DNA of 64,000 nucleotides from Acidobacteriales bacterium 59-55 (GCA_001897435.1 MKSV01000003.1:557393-621392), one strand, 5' to 3'; shown: positions 25,072 through 34,948, counted from the stretch's first letter. Program-made: numbers and translations. Notes: a model not told the origin generated them from the sequence alone.

Positions 25072-26034
25072 ATGGCCGTCAGCGTGGCAGCAACCGTCCT
25101 CAACGAAGTGCGCGATATCCCGGCGCTGGTCTCGAGCCTCGCCGCGCAGACGCTCGCCCCTGCCGAGATCGTCATCGTCGATGGCGGCTCGACCGACGGC
25201 ACCTGGGAGTGGCTGCTCGCCGCCAAGTCGCAGTACCCCGCCCTTGTCCCCATCCGCGACGAGAGTTGCAGCCTCAAATACTCGCCCGGTCCCATCGCCC
25301 GCGGCCGCAACGTAGGCATCGCCGCCGCTACGTCCGAGATCGTCGCCTGCGCCGACGCCGGCTGCACCTACCGCCCGGACTGGCTGGCCAACCTCACGGC
25401 CTCCATCCTCGCGGGCACGGCCGAATACTCGGTGGGCGGCTCCTGCATCGACCCCATCCGGCCGACAATCTGGGACCTTGCCTCCGCTCCGTTCTTCGGC
25501 ATCAAGCTCGATCCCCGCGAGCCCACCAAGTCCTGCACCGCCCGCTCCATGGCCTTCCGCAAGGAGCTGTGGCAGCGCGTCGGCGGCTTCCCCGAGACCG
25601 TCTTCCTGGGCGAAGACACGGTCTTCGACGGCAAGGTGCGCAAGCTGGTCGCGCCCGCCTTCGCCGAACGCGCCAAGGCCTTCTACCACCCGCGCCACAG
25701 CTTCCGTTCCGCCGTCCGCCAACTGGCCAGCTACTCCATCACCGACGGCGTCCTCGGCGTGCGCCCGGCGCGGCTGGCCCGCAACCTCGCCCGCTGCGTG
25801 GCCGAGGTGTTGGCCATCGTAGCGCTGTGGTGGACCCCCATCCCCTTCGCCGTCGTCCTTGTGCTCGAGAACTACTTCGCCTTCCGGCTCGACTGGCGCA
25901 GCCTGCAAAGAAAGCCCTTCGGAGTGGCGGCGGCACGGCTGATCTTCTCGCTTCTGGTCCCCTGGGTGGTCACCTGGTACCAGATCAAGGGCAGCATCAC
26001 CAAATCCAACCAGCCCAACCGTCAGAACGCCTGA
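25072..26034 (+). CDS. Family 2 glycosyltransferase, membrane-associated
   Basis: 320 residues from ATG 25072; the open frame upstream lies opposite dut and is not used. The GT-A fold shows in VAATVLNEVRDIPALVSSLAAQTLAPAEIVIVDGGSTDGT, the nucleotide-sugar site in VACADAGCTYRPDWLANL, and the ED acceptor-side motif in FLGEDTVFDGKV. Hydrophobic segments near 240-265 and 285-305 suggest membrane attachment at the C-terminus. The acceptor is unknown; cell-surface polysaccharide or lipid glycosylation is typical. It is followed by a methyltransferase gene 177 bases on. Confidence 0.88.
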   Translation: MAVSVAATVLNEVRDIPALVSSLAAQTLAPAEIVIVDGGSTDGTWEWLLAAKSQYPALVPIRDESCSLKYSPGPIARGRNVGIAAATSEIVACADAGCTYRPDWLANLTASILAGTAEYSVGGSCIDPIRPTIWDLASAPFFGIKLDPREPTKSCTARSMAFRKELWQRVGGFPETVFLGEDTVFDGKVRKLVAPAFAERAKAFYHPRHSFRSAVRQLASYSITDGVLGVRPARLARNLARCVAEVLAIVALWWTPIPFAVVLVLENYFAFRLDWRSLQRKPFGVAAARLIFSLLVPWVVTWYQIKGSITKSNQPNRQNA

Positions 26035-26211
26035 GGCATCTGACTAAGTTAAGTCAGACTCTGTCAAGGGAACGGCTCGAATAATTGATTTACAGCCTGC
26101 GCTTTCGGTATTACCCTGCCAAAAAGCGGTTAAAGCCACATCGCAGGCTATCGTGGCGATCCTGCTCCGAAGTTGCACTGAAGGTATAGAAACCAGAGAG
26201 AGGCATAACTC

Positions 26212-26916
26212 ATGGCCGATGCAGTTTCTATCCAACGGGATTACTATCGCAGGACCGCTAGCCACTATGACAGCGCCCATACGGATTCAGTAAGCGAGCA
26301 TGACTTTTCGCTCGCATTCATGCTTTCCATGATCAATTTTCTGGATATCGACTCCGTCCTCGATATCGGCTCCGGCACCGGGCGCGCAATTCTGCAGACC
26401 AAGGCGGCATACCCGGAAATGAAGATTACTGCCATTGAGCCGTCCTTGGAATTGCGGATGATTGGCCATGCCAAGGGTTTGAGTGAGGATGAACTGATCG
26501 ACGGCGATGCTCAGCGACTGGCTTTTGCCGATGGCGAATTCGATCTGGTCTGCGAATTCGGAGCGCTGCATCACATTCCCGATCCGCATCAGGCCATCGA
26601 CGAGATGCTCAGGGTAGCGCGCAAGGCAATTTTCATCTCCGATTGCAATAACTTCGGGCAGGGTGGTTTGGCGAGCAGAACCACGAAGCAGGTCCTGCGT
26701 TCCCTGCATCTCTGGAAGGCCGCGGATTTTGTAAAGACACGCGGCAAGGGATATACCATCTCCGAAGGAGACGGACTTGCGTATTCCTACTCCGTCTTCA
26801 GTGACTATTCAAAGATCTCCCGTCACTGCAAAAGCGTTCACCTCCTGAATACCAAGCCTTCGGGGATGAATCTGTATCGCTCCTCCATGCATATCGCCCT
26901 GCTTGGCATTAAATAA
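26212..26916 (+). CDS. Class I SAM-dependent methyltransferase
   Basis: 234 residues. Motif I is VLDIGSGTGRAILQT (about 46-60), an acidic residue ends strand 2 (ITAIEPSLE), and DGDAQRLAFADGEFDLVCEFGALHHI covers motifs II-III. This is the methyltransf_11/25 type of fold and resembles UbiE-like enzymes. The C-terminal part (TRGKGYTISEGDGLAYSYSVFSDYSKI) is a substrate cap without a known match. It may act on a product of the preceding glycosyltransferase, which is inference from position. Confidence 0.85.
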   Translation: MADAVSIQRDYYRRTASHYDSAHTDSVSEHDFSLAFMLSMINFLDIDSVLDIGSGTGRAILQTKAAYPEMKITAIEPSLELRMIGHAKGLSEDELIDGDAQRLAFADGEFDLVCEFGALHHIPDPHQAIDEMLRVARKAIFISDCNNFGQGGLASRTTKQVLRSLHLWKAADFVKTRGKGYTISEGDGLAYSYSVFSDYSKISRHCKSVHLLNTKPSGMNLYRSSMHIALLGIK

Positions 26917-26961
26917 AAAGACGCGCCAGGACCCGGGGGCCACTCGCGAAGAACCCATCCA

Positions 26962-26990
26962 TTGACCCCCTCCCCGGAACGCGATACACT
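26962..26990 (+). promoter_or_regulatory. Probable sigma-70 promoter of rplU-rpmA
   Basis: TTGACC (26962-26967), a 17-base spacer and TACACT (26985-26990, four of six to TATAAT). The predicted transcript has a leader of about 175 bases before rplU, long enough for ribosomal-protein feedback structure, though none was identified. Confidence 0.5.
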
Positions 26991-27175
26991 TCTTAAGTTT
27001 GGCGTTGCAGCCCGTGTGTCTGATTTCTGGGTTGCAGGGACGACAGGCCCGAACCGCGAAAGTTCCCGCAGAATTCGGCCAGTTGGCTTGATGCAGTGCT
27101 CCTGTGTTCGCCCCATGCAGCACAATTCATCTGAAGAAAGCGGCAGCGATCGAACGCCCGCTTGAGGTTTTAGCT

Positions 27176-27496
27176 ATGTACGCAGTCATCCGCACAGGCG
27201 GCAAGCAGTACCGGGTTGCCCCGGGCGACAAACTGAGGGTTGAGACCACCCCCGCCGCTGACGGCGCGGTCGAATTCTCCGATGTCCTCGCCGTCAGCGG
27301 CGAAGCAGGCAAGTTCGAGTCCGAGCTGTCCGGCGCGAGGGTGCTCGCATCCGTCCTCGGCGAAGGCCGCGGCGACAAGATTCTCGTCTTCAAGCTCAAG
27401 CGCAAGAAGCAGTACAAGAAGATGCAGGGCCACCGCCAGAACTTCGTCGAAGTGAAGATCAACGAGATTCAGGTCAACGGTAAGAGCTATAAATAA
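27176..27496 (+). CDS. rplU: 50S ribosomal protein L21
   Basis: 106 residues from ATG 27176 (TGAGG is upstream). The start MYAVIRTGGKQYRVAPGD and the Lys-rich end HRQNFVEVKINEIQVNGKSYK are typical of L21, a 23S rRNA-binding protein of the large subunit. A frame open from 27104 would add 24 residues of non-conserved sequence and is not used. It is followed by rpmA after 76 bases, the standard gene order. Confidence 0.98.
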   Translation: MYAVIRTGGKQYRVAPGDKLRVETTPAADGAVEFSDVLAVSGEAGKFESELSGARVLASVLGEGRGDKILVFKLKRKKQYKKMQGHRQNFVEVKINEIQVNGKSYK

Positions 27497-27572
27497 AGTT
27501 TCTTAGCAAAAAGTTTTTCGTTTTTGATTTTTATACCGCCGCGCCTGAGGGCCGCGCGAAAGAGGCAATGCA

Positions 27573-27839
27573 ATGGCACATAAAAAAGGCTTAGGTTCAT
27601 CCAAAAACGGTCGCGACTCGAATGCGCAGCGGCTCGGCGTCAAGCGCTTCGGCGGCCAGACCGTCACCGGCGGTTCCATCCTCGTCCGGCAGCGCGGAAC
27701 CCCGCTCAAGCCCGGCGCGAACGTAGGCCGTGGCAAGGACGACACCCTGTTCGCCAAGATCGACGGCGTAGTCCGCTTCCAGGACCGCGGCCAGATCGGC
27801 CGCTTCGTCTCCGTCGACCCCATTACGGCCAACGCATAA
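27573..27839 (+). CDS. rpmA: 50S ribosomal protein L27
   Basis: 88 residues. [29 protein letters not shown] is the conserved N-terminus, which reaches the peptidyl-transferase centre; here it begins directly with MAHKK, without the cleaved leader found in Firmicutes. GAGG lies about ten bases upstream. It forms the usual pair with rplU and is followed by a strong terminator. Confidence 0.98.
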   Translation: MAHKKGLGSSKNGRDSNAQRLGVKRFGGQTVTGGSILVRQRGTPLKPGANVGRGKDDTLFAKIDGVVRFQDRGQIGRFVSVDPITANA

Positions 27840-27856
27840 CTTTTAGCCAGTATTGA

Positions 27857-27882
27857 AAAAGCCCTGCTTCGGCAGGGCTTTT
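27857..27882 (+). terminator. Intrinsic terminator of rplU-rpmA
   Basis: AAAA-GCCCTGC-TTCG-GCAGGGC-TTTT, a 7-bp GC stem with a UUCG tetraloop extended by A/T pairs, 18 bases after the rpmA stop. Confidence 0.93.
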
Positions 27883-28106
27883 CTGCGCTGAAATAGAACA
27901 GTATCCACCATCAAATGCCGGGGCTAAACAGGTAGCCCTGATCGACCTAAGCCAGTTCCACGGTGTTGCCCCTTACCTGCGGCATCTGCGTAGCCAGCGC
28001 TTCGCCCTGGGTGCGGTCGCCTTGATCGACCGGAGTTACGGTGAGCCATCAAATGACCCAGGGTATCGCGGCGATGTGGGCAATCGGCGCAATATAATTG
28101 GCACGC

Positions 28107-28904
28107 ATGACTACGAGGCTTACACGCTTCTCTACTGAACACGCTGCCTCTCGTACCTACAAGGTGCAGTCGATTGACCGAGCCGTGGCAATGCTGAACC
28201 TGCTGGCGCGAAGCGATGTGCCGATGAGTCTGACGACGATCTCGACTCAGCTTCAGCTTCACAAGAGCACGGTGCAGCGAGTGCTTCGCGTTCTCGAAGG
28301 CCATCACTTCGTCAGCTTCAATGCGAACGGGCGCTATACGCTGGGGCTGCGCCTCAACGACCTGGGCAACCGGGCGCTGCAGCAGTTTAACGTGCGTGAT
28401 CGCGCGCTGCCCCACTTCAGAATGCTCGTAGCCGAGATCATGGAGACGGGTCATCTGTGCGTCATGCAGGGAGATGCAGTGGTGTATCTGGACAAAATCG
28501 CTCCCAGCCGCAGCGTGTGCATGACGTCGAGGATTGGAAAGACGAATCCAGTCCATTGCACCTCGGTAGGAAAGGCATTGCTGGCTTTCAGCAGCAGCGA
28601 ATTGCAGGAAAAGATTCTGGCAGACATCAAGTACGAGCGGCTCACGCCAAAGACGCACGCGAATCGCAAGGCGTTGCTGCGCGATCTGGAAGTGATTCGT
28701 CGGCGGGGATATGCGATCGACGATGAAGAGATTGAAGAAGGCGTTCGCTGCATCGGCGCGCCGATCCTCAACGCTGACGGCCAACCGGTTGCCGCAATCA
28801 GCCTGTCCGGCCCCACCTTCCGGATGACGATGCACCGGGTTCCGGCGATCGCAAAGCGGCTGGTCTCATGCTGCGCCGATATCAGTAAAACTCTGGGATA
28901 CTAA
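28107..28904 (+). CDS. IclR-family transcriptional regulator
   Basis: 265 residues from ATG 28107; a TTG three codons earlier is possible. Residues about 20-75 form the winged helix (VQSIDRAVAMLNLLARSDVPMSLTTISTQLQLHKSTVQRVLRVLEGHHFV). The effector domain follows (about 90-260) with the IclR pattern GKALLAFSS, RGYAIDDEEIEEGVRCIGAPI and PVAAISLSGP. It converges with the heparinase-like gene. IclR proteins often control aromatic or sugar-acid catabolism; the target is not known, and the heparinase/TonB-receptor genes next door are candidates. Confidence 0.88.
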   Translation: MTTRLTRFSTEHAASRTYKVQSIDRAVAMLNLLARSDVPMSLTTISTQLQLHKSTVQRVLRVLEGHHFVSFNANGRYTLGLRLNDLGNRALQQFNVRDRALPHFRMLVAEIMETGHLCVMQGDAVVYLDKIAPSRSVCMTSRIGKTNPVHCTSVGKALLAFSSSELQEKILADIKYERLTPKTHANRKALLRDLEVIRRRGYAIDDEEIEEGVRCIGAPILNADGQPVAAISLSGPTFRMTMHRVPAIAKRLVSCCADISKTLGY

Positions 28905-28940
28905 GCTCCATCTATATATGGATGAAGCCGGAGTTCTGGC

Positions 28941-30974
28941 TCAACCTACAGAGACCGTGACCTTCAATTTGCCTGAGGTTCGCGAGCCCGGGGTCTTCAG
29001 TTGGATACGGTAGACCTCGGCTCCCCAGTTCCTGTTAAGCTCTTCGTTGTGCAGGGGGACAGTCTCGACGCTCGCCGTCAGCAAGGCCGGATCAAAGGAG
29101 ATGAGCGTAGGCGGCGCACCTTGCGCGGAAGTCAAGGTGAGTTCGCCCTTCTTCTTCTCCGTCACTTTGCAGCCTGTCATCAGGTTGAGAGTGATCTCCG
29201 CCACCGGCTCACTAAGGAAGTAGTTGTCCTCGATCTCAATCTGGTTGGCAACGCGATCGAGCTTGACCGTGCGCCGCCAGCTCTTCAGCTTCGACTCCGC
29301 GGGATAAGCGTGAGCCAGCTCCATTCCGAGTTGCGCCGAACGATCATTGGCCTCGTAGGCGAGGTCGGTGGCTCGAAACATCGGCCCTACGCCTTGCTGC
29401 ACATCGCCTATCGTCGGCAGATTGTGAAAAGCGGATTGCGTCGATGGAATCTCGTAACGATGAGAATCAAAACTCTTCTTTTGATAAGTCTCTCCACCAA
29501 GGTCAATCAGCACCGGGAGTCCCTGGGAGTAGACCCAGAAGCTGCCCGTATCGTTGTGGCTGTGGCTCTTGCCGTTGTCGGACGCGACACAGGCAAGATA
29601 GAGCCCATCGGTCGATTCAGCCTTTTGCCGAGCGGCCATGATGTGGGTCTCGGGTAGCCACGTATCGCGCAGCAGTCTGGCCTTCGCCGGCGGCTGCGCG
29701 CGCAGTTCCGTCTCATTGAAGATCGCAGGCAGCGTAGAGGGAAGGTACTTCGCCGGCATGCTGGAGATGGCAAGCGAGATCATATCCCGATTTTTCAGGG
29801 TCTTGCCGAAGCGATACATCTTGTCGACGTCGAGGTGAATGATGGGGCTCGCGTCTCCGGGATTGAGGTAGTAGGAGCCGGCCACGTGGACGCGATTCAT
29901 GTAGAGTCCCATCTGCGTGATGAGCGGATTGCTGTAGATATCTACTGCGCCGGAGGTGCTGGAGTGAAGCAGTTCGAGCGCATCGAACATTGCGCCGGGA
30001 CCAACATTCCAGTAACCGGGACCCTCTTCACAGCCGCCGTCTTCAGGATAGGTATTGATGAACTTGTCGAGGCAGATAGTCGCCTTGTGAACGCCTTTGA
30101 AGCGACGCTCCTCGTTTTGATCGAGGAAGAGGGCCGTCGTCAGCCAGTTCCAGCAGATCCAGGAGTCCCAGTTGTTAACCGGCTGGACCTGGCCTTCCGG
30201 AACTTTAATCCAGGGCATGTCGTGTCGCGGCTTGCCGCCCGGAAGGCCCATCCACATGAAGTTCTGCCTGAGGAGCGGGTCGAAGATACGACGCTCCGCT
30301 TCGAAGTAAACGCGTTCGCGAATCAGCGGAGAGACTGTGTCGAGCGTCGAATCGAGAACATAGACCGACGAAGCGAGCAACGCTGATGTTTGAGCGGCAA
30401 ACAGATCGACGATCGGATCGTTTGGATCGGGCAGGCCGAGGTCTGCCTTTTGAATGTAGAGGTGCGCGGGCACGCCCCAGAAGCTCTCTTCGCAGACCGC
30501 CCATATCCCATTCGTAATGTCATCGAGAAATCTTCCCTTGGCTTCAACGCACTCTGCATAGACGAGAGCTTGCAGGGCGTGAAGACGAGCGTCGCGGAGG
30601 CTTTGGTAGTGGGTCCGGTTTCCCATCCGCGCGTATTCGAGGAAGGTCGTGGCCGGCATCTCGGGCCATTTGTAGCCGAGATATTTTTCACCGGAAGCAA
30701 GGAAACTGCTGCGAGTCTGCTCCCGGAGGCCCTGCCAGGCAGCGCGATCGTGAATGGTGGGGAAAGGGCGGTACTTCTCTCGCGGCAGCAGGGATTGCTT
30801 GAGTTTTTCCGGGCTGCACGCTTTGGCGAGAAGATTTCGCTGCTTTCCGCGAGGCGCCGCCCAATCAATAGGCGGGGAATCCATAGCAAAGACTGAAGCG
30901 GAGCTTGCAAATGCGGCTGAACCAAGAAGGAAGGTGCGACGGGAGAGTGAAGCGAAGCCGTTCTCTTGCTGCAT
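28941..30974 (-). CDS. Heparinase II/III-like polysaccharide lyase, Tat-exported
   Basis: 677 residues. The leader contains LSRRTFLLGSAAFASSASVFA, a twin-arginine signal. An alpha-helical barrel covers about 60-370, with the conserved segments VNNWDSWICWNWLT and EDGGCEEGPGYWNVGPG. A beta-sandwich heparinase II/III C-terminal domain follows, with KSHSHNDTGSFWVYSQGLPVLIDLGGETY as the usual His/Asn active-side loop. These lyases cleave uronic-acid polymers such as heparin, alginate or ulvan-like material; the actual polymer is unknown. It lies 86 bases downstream of a TonB-receptor gene on the same strand, so binding and degradation are probably linked. Confidence 0.88.
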   Translation of the reverse strand: MQQENGFASLSRRTFLLGSAAFASSASVFAMDSPPIDWAAPRGKQRNLLAKACSPEKLKQSLLPREKYRPFPTIHDRAAWQGLREQTRSSFLASGEKYLGYKWPEMPATTFLEYARMGNRTHYQSLRDARLHALQALVYAECVEAKGRFLDDITNGIWAVCEESFWGVPAHLYIQKADLGLPDPNDPIVDLFAAQTSALLASSVYVLDSTLDTVSPLIRERVYFEAERRIFDPLLRQNFMWMGLPGGKPRHDMPWIKVPEGQVQPVNNWDSWICWNWLTTALFLDQNEERRFKGVHKATICLDKFINTYPEDGGCEEGPGYWNVGPGAMFDALELLHSSTSGAVDIYSNPLITQMGLYMNRVHVAGSYYLNPGDASPIIHLDVDKMYRFGKTLKNRDMISLAISSMPAKYLPSTLPAIFNETELRAQPPAKARLLRDTWLPETHIMAARQKAESTDGLYLACVASDNGKSHSHNDTGSFWVYSQGLPVLIDLGGETYQKKSFDSHRYEIPSTQSAFHNLPTIGDVQQGVGPMFRATDLAYEANDRSAQLGMELAHAYPAESKLKSWRRTVKLDRVANQIEIEDNYFLSEPVAEITLNLMTGCKVTEKKKGELTLTSAQGAPPTLISFDPALLTASVETVPLHNEELNRNWGAEVYRIQLKTPGSRTSGKLKVTVSVG

Positions 30975-31014
30975 CGAGAGCCCTTTTTACCGATGTGGAT
31001 ACTTCGTGATGGAT

Positions 31015-31048
31015 GTAGCGTGCGCCGCGGCTTTGCGGCGCACGCTAC
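31015..31048 (-). promoter_or_regulatory. Perfect 14-bp hairpin after the TonB-receptor stop
   Basis: GTAGCGTGCGCCGC (31015-31028) and GCGGCGCACGCTAC (31035-31048) with a 6-base loop. It starts 12 bases after the receptor stop and ends 40 bases before the heparinase ATG. No T run follows on the minus strand, so it is more likely an RNA-stabilising or partial-attenuation hairpin than a full terminator. Confidence 0.75.
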
Positions 31049-31060
31049 GATTCAGGCGAC

Positions 31061-34000
31061 TCAGAAGTACAGCTTTGCGCCGAGTTGGATAACTCGAGTT
31101 GCAAACCCTCCGGAGATCCCATTGTTGATCTTTCCGAAGTTGGCGGAATTGCGTCCGAGGGCAATGGTCGATGGATCGGGATTGTAGTGCTTGAACGCGT
31201 TGAAGAAGTCTGCGCGAAGCTGCAGGTTCCCCGACTCGCCGAACTTGAACCCCTTGGTTGCGGAGAAGTCGTCGTTGAAGACTCCAGGAAGACGGACAGC
31301 GCCGGTGCGTGGCGACGTTCCAAATTCACCCGGCTGTGCCTGTGCGAACGCTGCGGTGTTGAACTGCGCCGTGGGAGTCCTCGAGCCGCGGGCAAGGTTC
31401 GGTTGTTGCCCTACAACGCTGTCGGCACGGGAGGCAATGCCGGTTGCGGTGGTTTGGGCGGTATCGGTGATTCCGGCAGGATCGCCCGAGACTGCGGAAA
31501 GAATCGTCGATACCTGGAAGCCGCTGAGCAACGCTCTCTTGATTCCGGTCGAGTTTCGGAAGAATGGGATATCGTACAGCACGGTTCCGACGAAGCGATG
31601 CGGAATATCGAACAAGGAGATGGAACGATCCGAGCGAGGATCGTAGGGGTTGAGCGGGCTCGCGCCGAAGTTTCCGCCGCCGACGGCACCGCCGATATCG
31701 CCAGGGCCGGAGATGGACTTGGACCAGGTGTACGAGGCCAGGACGTTTAATCCCTGCCCCACACGCCGTTCGAGCTTGGTCTGAAGTGAGTGATAGGTGG
31801 ACGATCCATTCGAGAAGTCCGTTTGTACATTTCGGAGGAAGTTCTGGTTTGGACGTCTTGCATTGACGGAGAGAGTCGTGCTCGCCGGATCGACGGGCGG
31901 GGGAGTGTTCGTGGTGTTGTAGGTGATGAAGTTATGAGTCCCTCGCGCGCCAACATATGCAATCTGTCCGGTCACCTTGCCCGGCAATTGGGTCTGGATC
32001 GTCAGGTTGAATTGCTGCGTCATCTGGTCTTGCAGATGCTGATCCATGGCGATGGCGAAGGGATAGGTGAGTGGCCCGCCTGTCGTTACGCCAGGAAATG
32101 GAGACTGGAAAAAGTAGTTGGGCAACTTCGATGCCGGTGTCGTCCCTGTCTTTCCAGGATTGCCGATCAGCGCGGCGCCGGCTTGCGCCTGCGCTCCTTC
32201 GGCCATGGCGAACCAGGCGTTATCGATCTCCGGAGTGAAATAAATGCCGTATCCGCCGCGAATGACCACTCTATTCTGGCCATACGGTTGATAGGCAAAA
32301 CCGACTCTTGGCTGGAAGTCATGGTAGACAGGCTTAATGAGACCGCGACCGTAGGGTGAGTTTTTCGGGGTGAAGACCTCGCCGGGGTTGATCCCGTCCG
32401 CCGCGATGTAGATGTCGGCGTATTTGTCGTCGTCCTGGGTGTAGGGAGCAAAATGATCCCAGCGGATGCCCAGGTTGAGCGTCAGGGTGTTGGTAACGCT
32501 CCAGTTGTCCTGAATCGAATAGGCCTGGATCCAGCTTGCGATATTTGTCCTGGTCACGGTTGGATTGATGCTCTGCGATGAGGTGTAGCCGAGCAGGAAG
32601 TCCAGCAGTGCCGAACCGGTATAGCGTCCATCGAATCCGAAGTGGCCGCGTGGATCGCGCGCCTGGCTGAAGTAATCAGTGCGATGGCCAAGGTCGACAG
32701 CAAACTTCATGAAGTGCTTACCGCGCTGCCAGGAGAGGTTATCGACGAACTGGTTGATGCCATTCGCCCGGTTGCGGGGGCCGATGTCTCTCAAGCTCGT
32801 AAACGTCCTGTAGGACTGCCCCGTACCGTTAATCGAGAGATTGGGCGCCCCGTAAAATTGCGGGGCAGAGGAAGAGAAGGGGATCTGCATCATGCCATTA
32901 GCGATATCGAAGGCCTTCTTATTGGTCGAGCCGAAGGTCTCGAACTCCTCGAACTTCTGCCTTCCATAGCGAAACTCGTTCACGATAGCCGGCGAGAACA
33001 CATGGGTCTCGGAGACGGCAAAATGATGCGTAAGAGCATTGTTGTTGTCGTAATCGTTTCCGAAAAATGACGGCCCATTGCTATAGGTCTGGTCGTAGAT
33101 ATAGTGGCCGCTCAGGGTATCGTGGTGGCCGATATTGTGGTCCAGGCGGCCAATGTACTGATGCTGGTAGTTCAGCGTCTTGACCGGCGTCGTGAAGTAA
33201 TTGCTCGTCGTCGTCGGAGAGCCGACGATGGGCGCGCCTGGAACAGTTGCACTGGGCGTCACCGAGGGCTTCAGCATGATGGCCGAGTTGGCATCGAGGG
33301 TGATCTTGTCTCCAACATGATATGGCTGATTGGTGAATGGATCAGTTACGACCAGGACCTTTGGTTTTCCAGTCGCTGGATCGGTCGGGCCTGCGAAGAT
33401 GCTTTCGTCCAGAATTCCGGCACGCACGCTGTCGTCGGGAACAGTCGCCTGCTGTGGCGTTGCGCCATTCAAACCGTATCCGGTTTCGGCATTGAAGAAG
33501 AAAAACGTCTTGTCATGGCCGTTGTAGATATGCGGAATATAGACCGGGCCGCCGATATTGCCGCCGAACTGGTTGCGGTTCAAACGCGGTGGCTTTGCAT
33601 CGACCTTAGCCACAGCATCGTAGGTCTGTGTGAAGGCATCGTTTCGGTTGAATTCGAAGAGCGTTCCATGGAGCCGGTTAGTTCCCGACTTGATGATCTG
33701 GTTGACGTTTGCGCCGGCTGCCCCGCCGGAGTCGGTCCCGCTACTGCTGGTGTCGACCCGGAACTCCGCGATAGCGTCGACGGAGGTCGAAAAGCTGTAC
33801 GTCCACGCGTCGTAGTCCATCGACTCAATTCCGTCGATCGAATAGCGGTTTTGCGTGTCACGCTGTCCGTTCACCTGAATCGATATCGAACCGCCGGTCG
33901 CATCCGTCGCGGCGACTGCTCCACGAGCGCGGCGCACGGTAATCGAGCCTTCCGTTCCACTGTTTACGCCAGGGAGGAGTTGCGCAAGCTGCACAAAATT

Positions 34001-34513
34001 GCGGCCATTGAGAGGAAGATCCACGATCTTCTTGGAGTCAATGACGGCTCCCACAGCACCGTTCTCGGTTTGAAGCTGGGCAGCGGCTGCGCCGGATTCT
34101 ACCGTAACCGTCTCGTTTACCTTGCCGATCGCGAGGCTGAAATCCTGCCGGGCGGTCTGGCTCGACTGGAGGATCAGCGATTCAATGCGTTGCCCCTGAA
34201 ATCCGGTCGATCCCACGGTGAGCGAATAGACGCCCGGAGGCAGAGAGGGAATGGAGTACTGCCCCGAGCTGTCCGTGACAGTAGTACGGACTGCGTTGGT
34301 CGACTTACTGGTCGCTGTTACCGTCGCCCCTTCGACGACGGCGCCGGAGGCATCGGTTATATTGCCAACGATCGTCGCATTGGTCTGCTGAGCGAGCGCC
34401 GTCGAAGAAAAGCCCGTCAAAAGCAAAACAACCGCCAGACCTGCTACCCATGGGAGACTTCGTCCCGAGAATACCGGCACGAGACCTAAAGCTTTCTTCC
34501 AAACCTGCCTCAT
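31061..34513 (-). CDS. TonB-dependent outer-membrane receptor, Oar-like (receptor 1)
   Basis: 1150 residues from ATG 34513, which has GGAGG five bases upstream; the frame extends to 34678 without a start signal. A signal peptide ends near ALAQQ (residue 42). Residues about 44-125 are a carboxypeptidase-regulatory-like domain (ATIVGNITDASGAVVEGATVTATS ... QYSIPSLPPGVYSLTVGS). The plug follows with DLPLNGRNFVQLAQLLPGVNSG, and the rest is the beta-barrel ending in GAKLYF with the expected terminal aromatic. Proteins of this size and order are abundant in Acidobacteriota and are thought to import oligosaccharides or to act in attachment. Located next to a LacI-family gene and upstream of the heparinase-like lyase. 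Confidence 0.92.
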   Translation of the reverse strand: MRQVWKKALGLVPVFSGRSLPWVAGLAVVLLLTGFSSTALAQQTNATIVGNITDASGAVVEGATVTATSKSTNAVRTTVTDSSGQYSIPSLPPGVYSLTVGSTGFQGQRIESLILQSSQTARQDFSLAIGKVNETVTVESGAAAAQLQTENGAVGAVIDSKKIVDLPLNGRNFVQLAQLLPGVNSGTEGSITVRRARGAVAATDATGGSISIQVNGQRDTQNRYSIDGIESMDYDAWTYSFSTSVDAIAEFRVDTSSSGTDSGGAAGANVNQIIKSGTNRLHGTLFEFNRNDAFTQTYDAVAKVDAKPPRLNRNQFGGNIGGPVYIPHIYNGHDKTFFFFNAETGYGLNGATPQQATVPDDSVRAGILDESIFAGPTDPATGKPKVLVVTDPFTNQPYHVGDKITLDANSAIMLKPSVTPSATVPGAPIVGSPTTTSNYFTTPVKTLNYQHQYIGRLDHNIGHHDTLSGHYIYDQTYSNGPSFFGNDYDNNNALTHHFAVSETHVFSPAIVNEFRYGRQKFEEFETFGSTNKKAFDIANGMMQIPFSSSAPQFYGAPNLSINGTGQSYRTFTSLRDIGPRNRANGINQFVDNLSWQRGKHFMKFAVDLGHRTDYFSQARDPRGHFGFDGRYTGSALLDFLLGYTSSQSINPTVTRTNIASWIQAYSIQDNWSVTNTLTLNLGIRWDHFAPYTQDDDKYADIYIAADGINPGEVFTPKNSPYGRGLIKPVYHDFQPRVGFAYQPYGQNRVVIRGGYGIYFTPEIDNAWFAMAEGAQAQAGAALIGNPGKTGTTPASKLPNYFFQSPFPGVTTGGPLTYPFAIAMDQHLQDQMTQQFNLTIQTQLPGKVTGQIAYVGARGTHNFITYNTTNTPPPVDPASTTLSVNARRPNQNFLRNVQTDFSNGSSTYHSLQTKLERRVGQGLNVLASYTWSKSISGPGDIGGAVGGGNFGASPLNPYDPRSDRSISLFDIPHRFVGTVLYDIPFFRNSTGIKRALLSGFQVSTILSAVSGDPAGITDTAQTTATGIASRADSVVGQQPNLARGSRTPTAQFNTAAFAQAQPGEFGTSPRTGAVRLPGVFNDDFSATKGFKFGESGNLQLRADFFNAFKHYNPDPSTIALGRNSANFGKINNGISGGFATRVIQLGAKLYF

Positions 34514-34948
34514 CTGATCCTCCAAAATATGTGCCGATCTCGCCCACCTTTTATCTGTTTTGAGTCGGTGGCGATTGTGAATCGTAGACCTGCGGTCCTG
34601 GTATAGACTGCGGAATACAGGCGCCATTCCACAGCAAGCATTTCCCCCTGTCAACAGAAATGACGCCAAGTACCACAAGGTGGTACACCGCAGGAGTTGA
34701 CGGCAGAACGGGCCACTGACGAGACTCCCCGTACCGCTTCATCTCTATATGGCGACGGAACCAGCGTGCTCCTCAAGGAGATGCCGGGAGGCGATACGTG
34801 CATTGAAACCATCCTTGACCCCACGCCAGACGGTCAGAAGTCAGAGCTTCCCGAGACGACTCGCCGCTAGCCGCCCTTCCGCTTTTGCTGAAGCTGAAAA
34901 TCTGTAAAGGAAAGCTCGCATTTGGAAGCTCTGAGATATGCTTGGTTC
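34514..34948. other. Divergent 435-bp control region
   Basis: Between the TonB-receptor gene (minus) and the LacI-family gene (plus). It contains the 17-base inverted repeat at 34670-34686 and must hold both promoters, but no clear -35/-10 pair was found. No coding frame in it is convincing. Confidence 0.55.
34670..34686. promoter_or_regulatory. Possible operator: GTACCAC-AAG-GTGGTAC
   Basis: A perfect 7-base inverted repeat (34670-34676 and 34680-34686) around a 3-base spacer, about 157 bases upstream of the receptor gene. The neighbour is a LacI-family regulator, so this is a natural candidate site, though LacI sites usually have a central CG and this one does not. Confidence 0.4.

Noticed and set aside
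27947..28046. Gene-like minus-strand tail (about 33 codons, ending RGNTVELA and TAG) between rpmA and the IclR gene
   Set aside because: It reads like a natural protein C-terminus and could be a pseudogene scrap, but it is too short to assign and has no upstream continuation.
33104..34489. 461-codon plus-strand frame inside the receptor-1 gene
   Set aside because: Antisense shadow; the minus-strand frame has signal peptide, plug and barrel motifs and a strong ribosome site.
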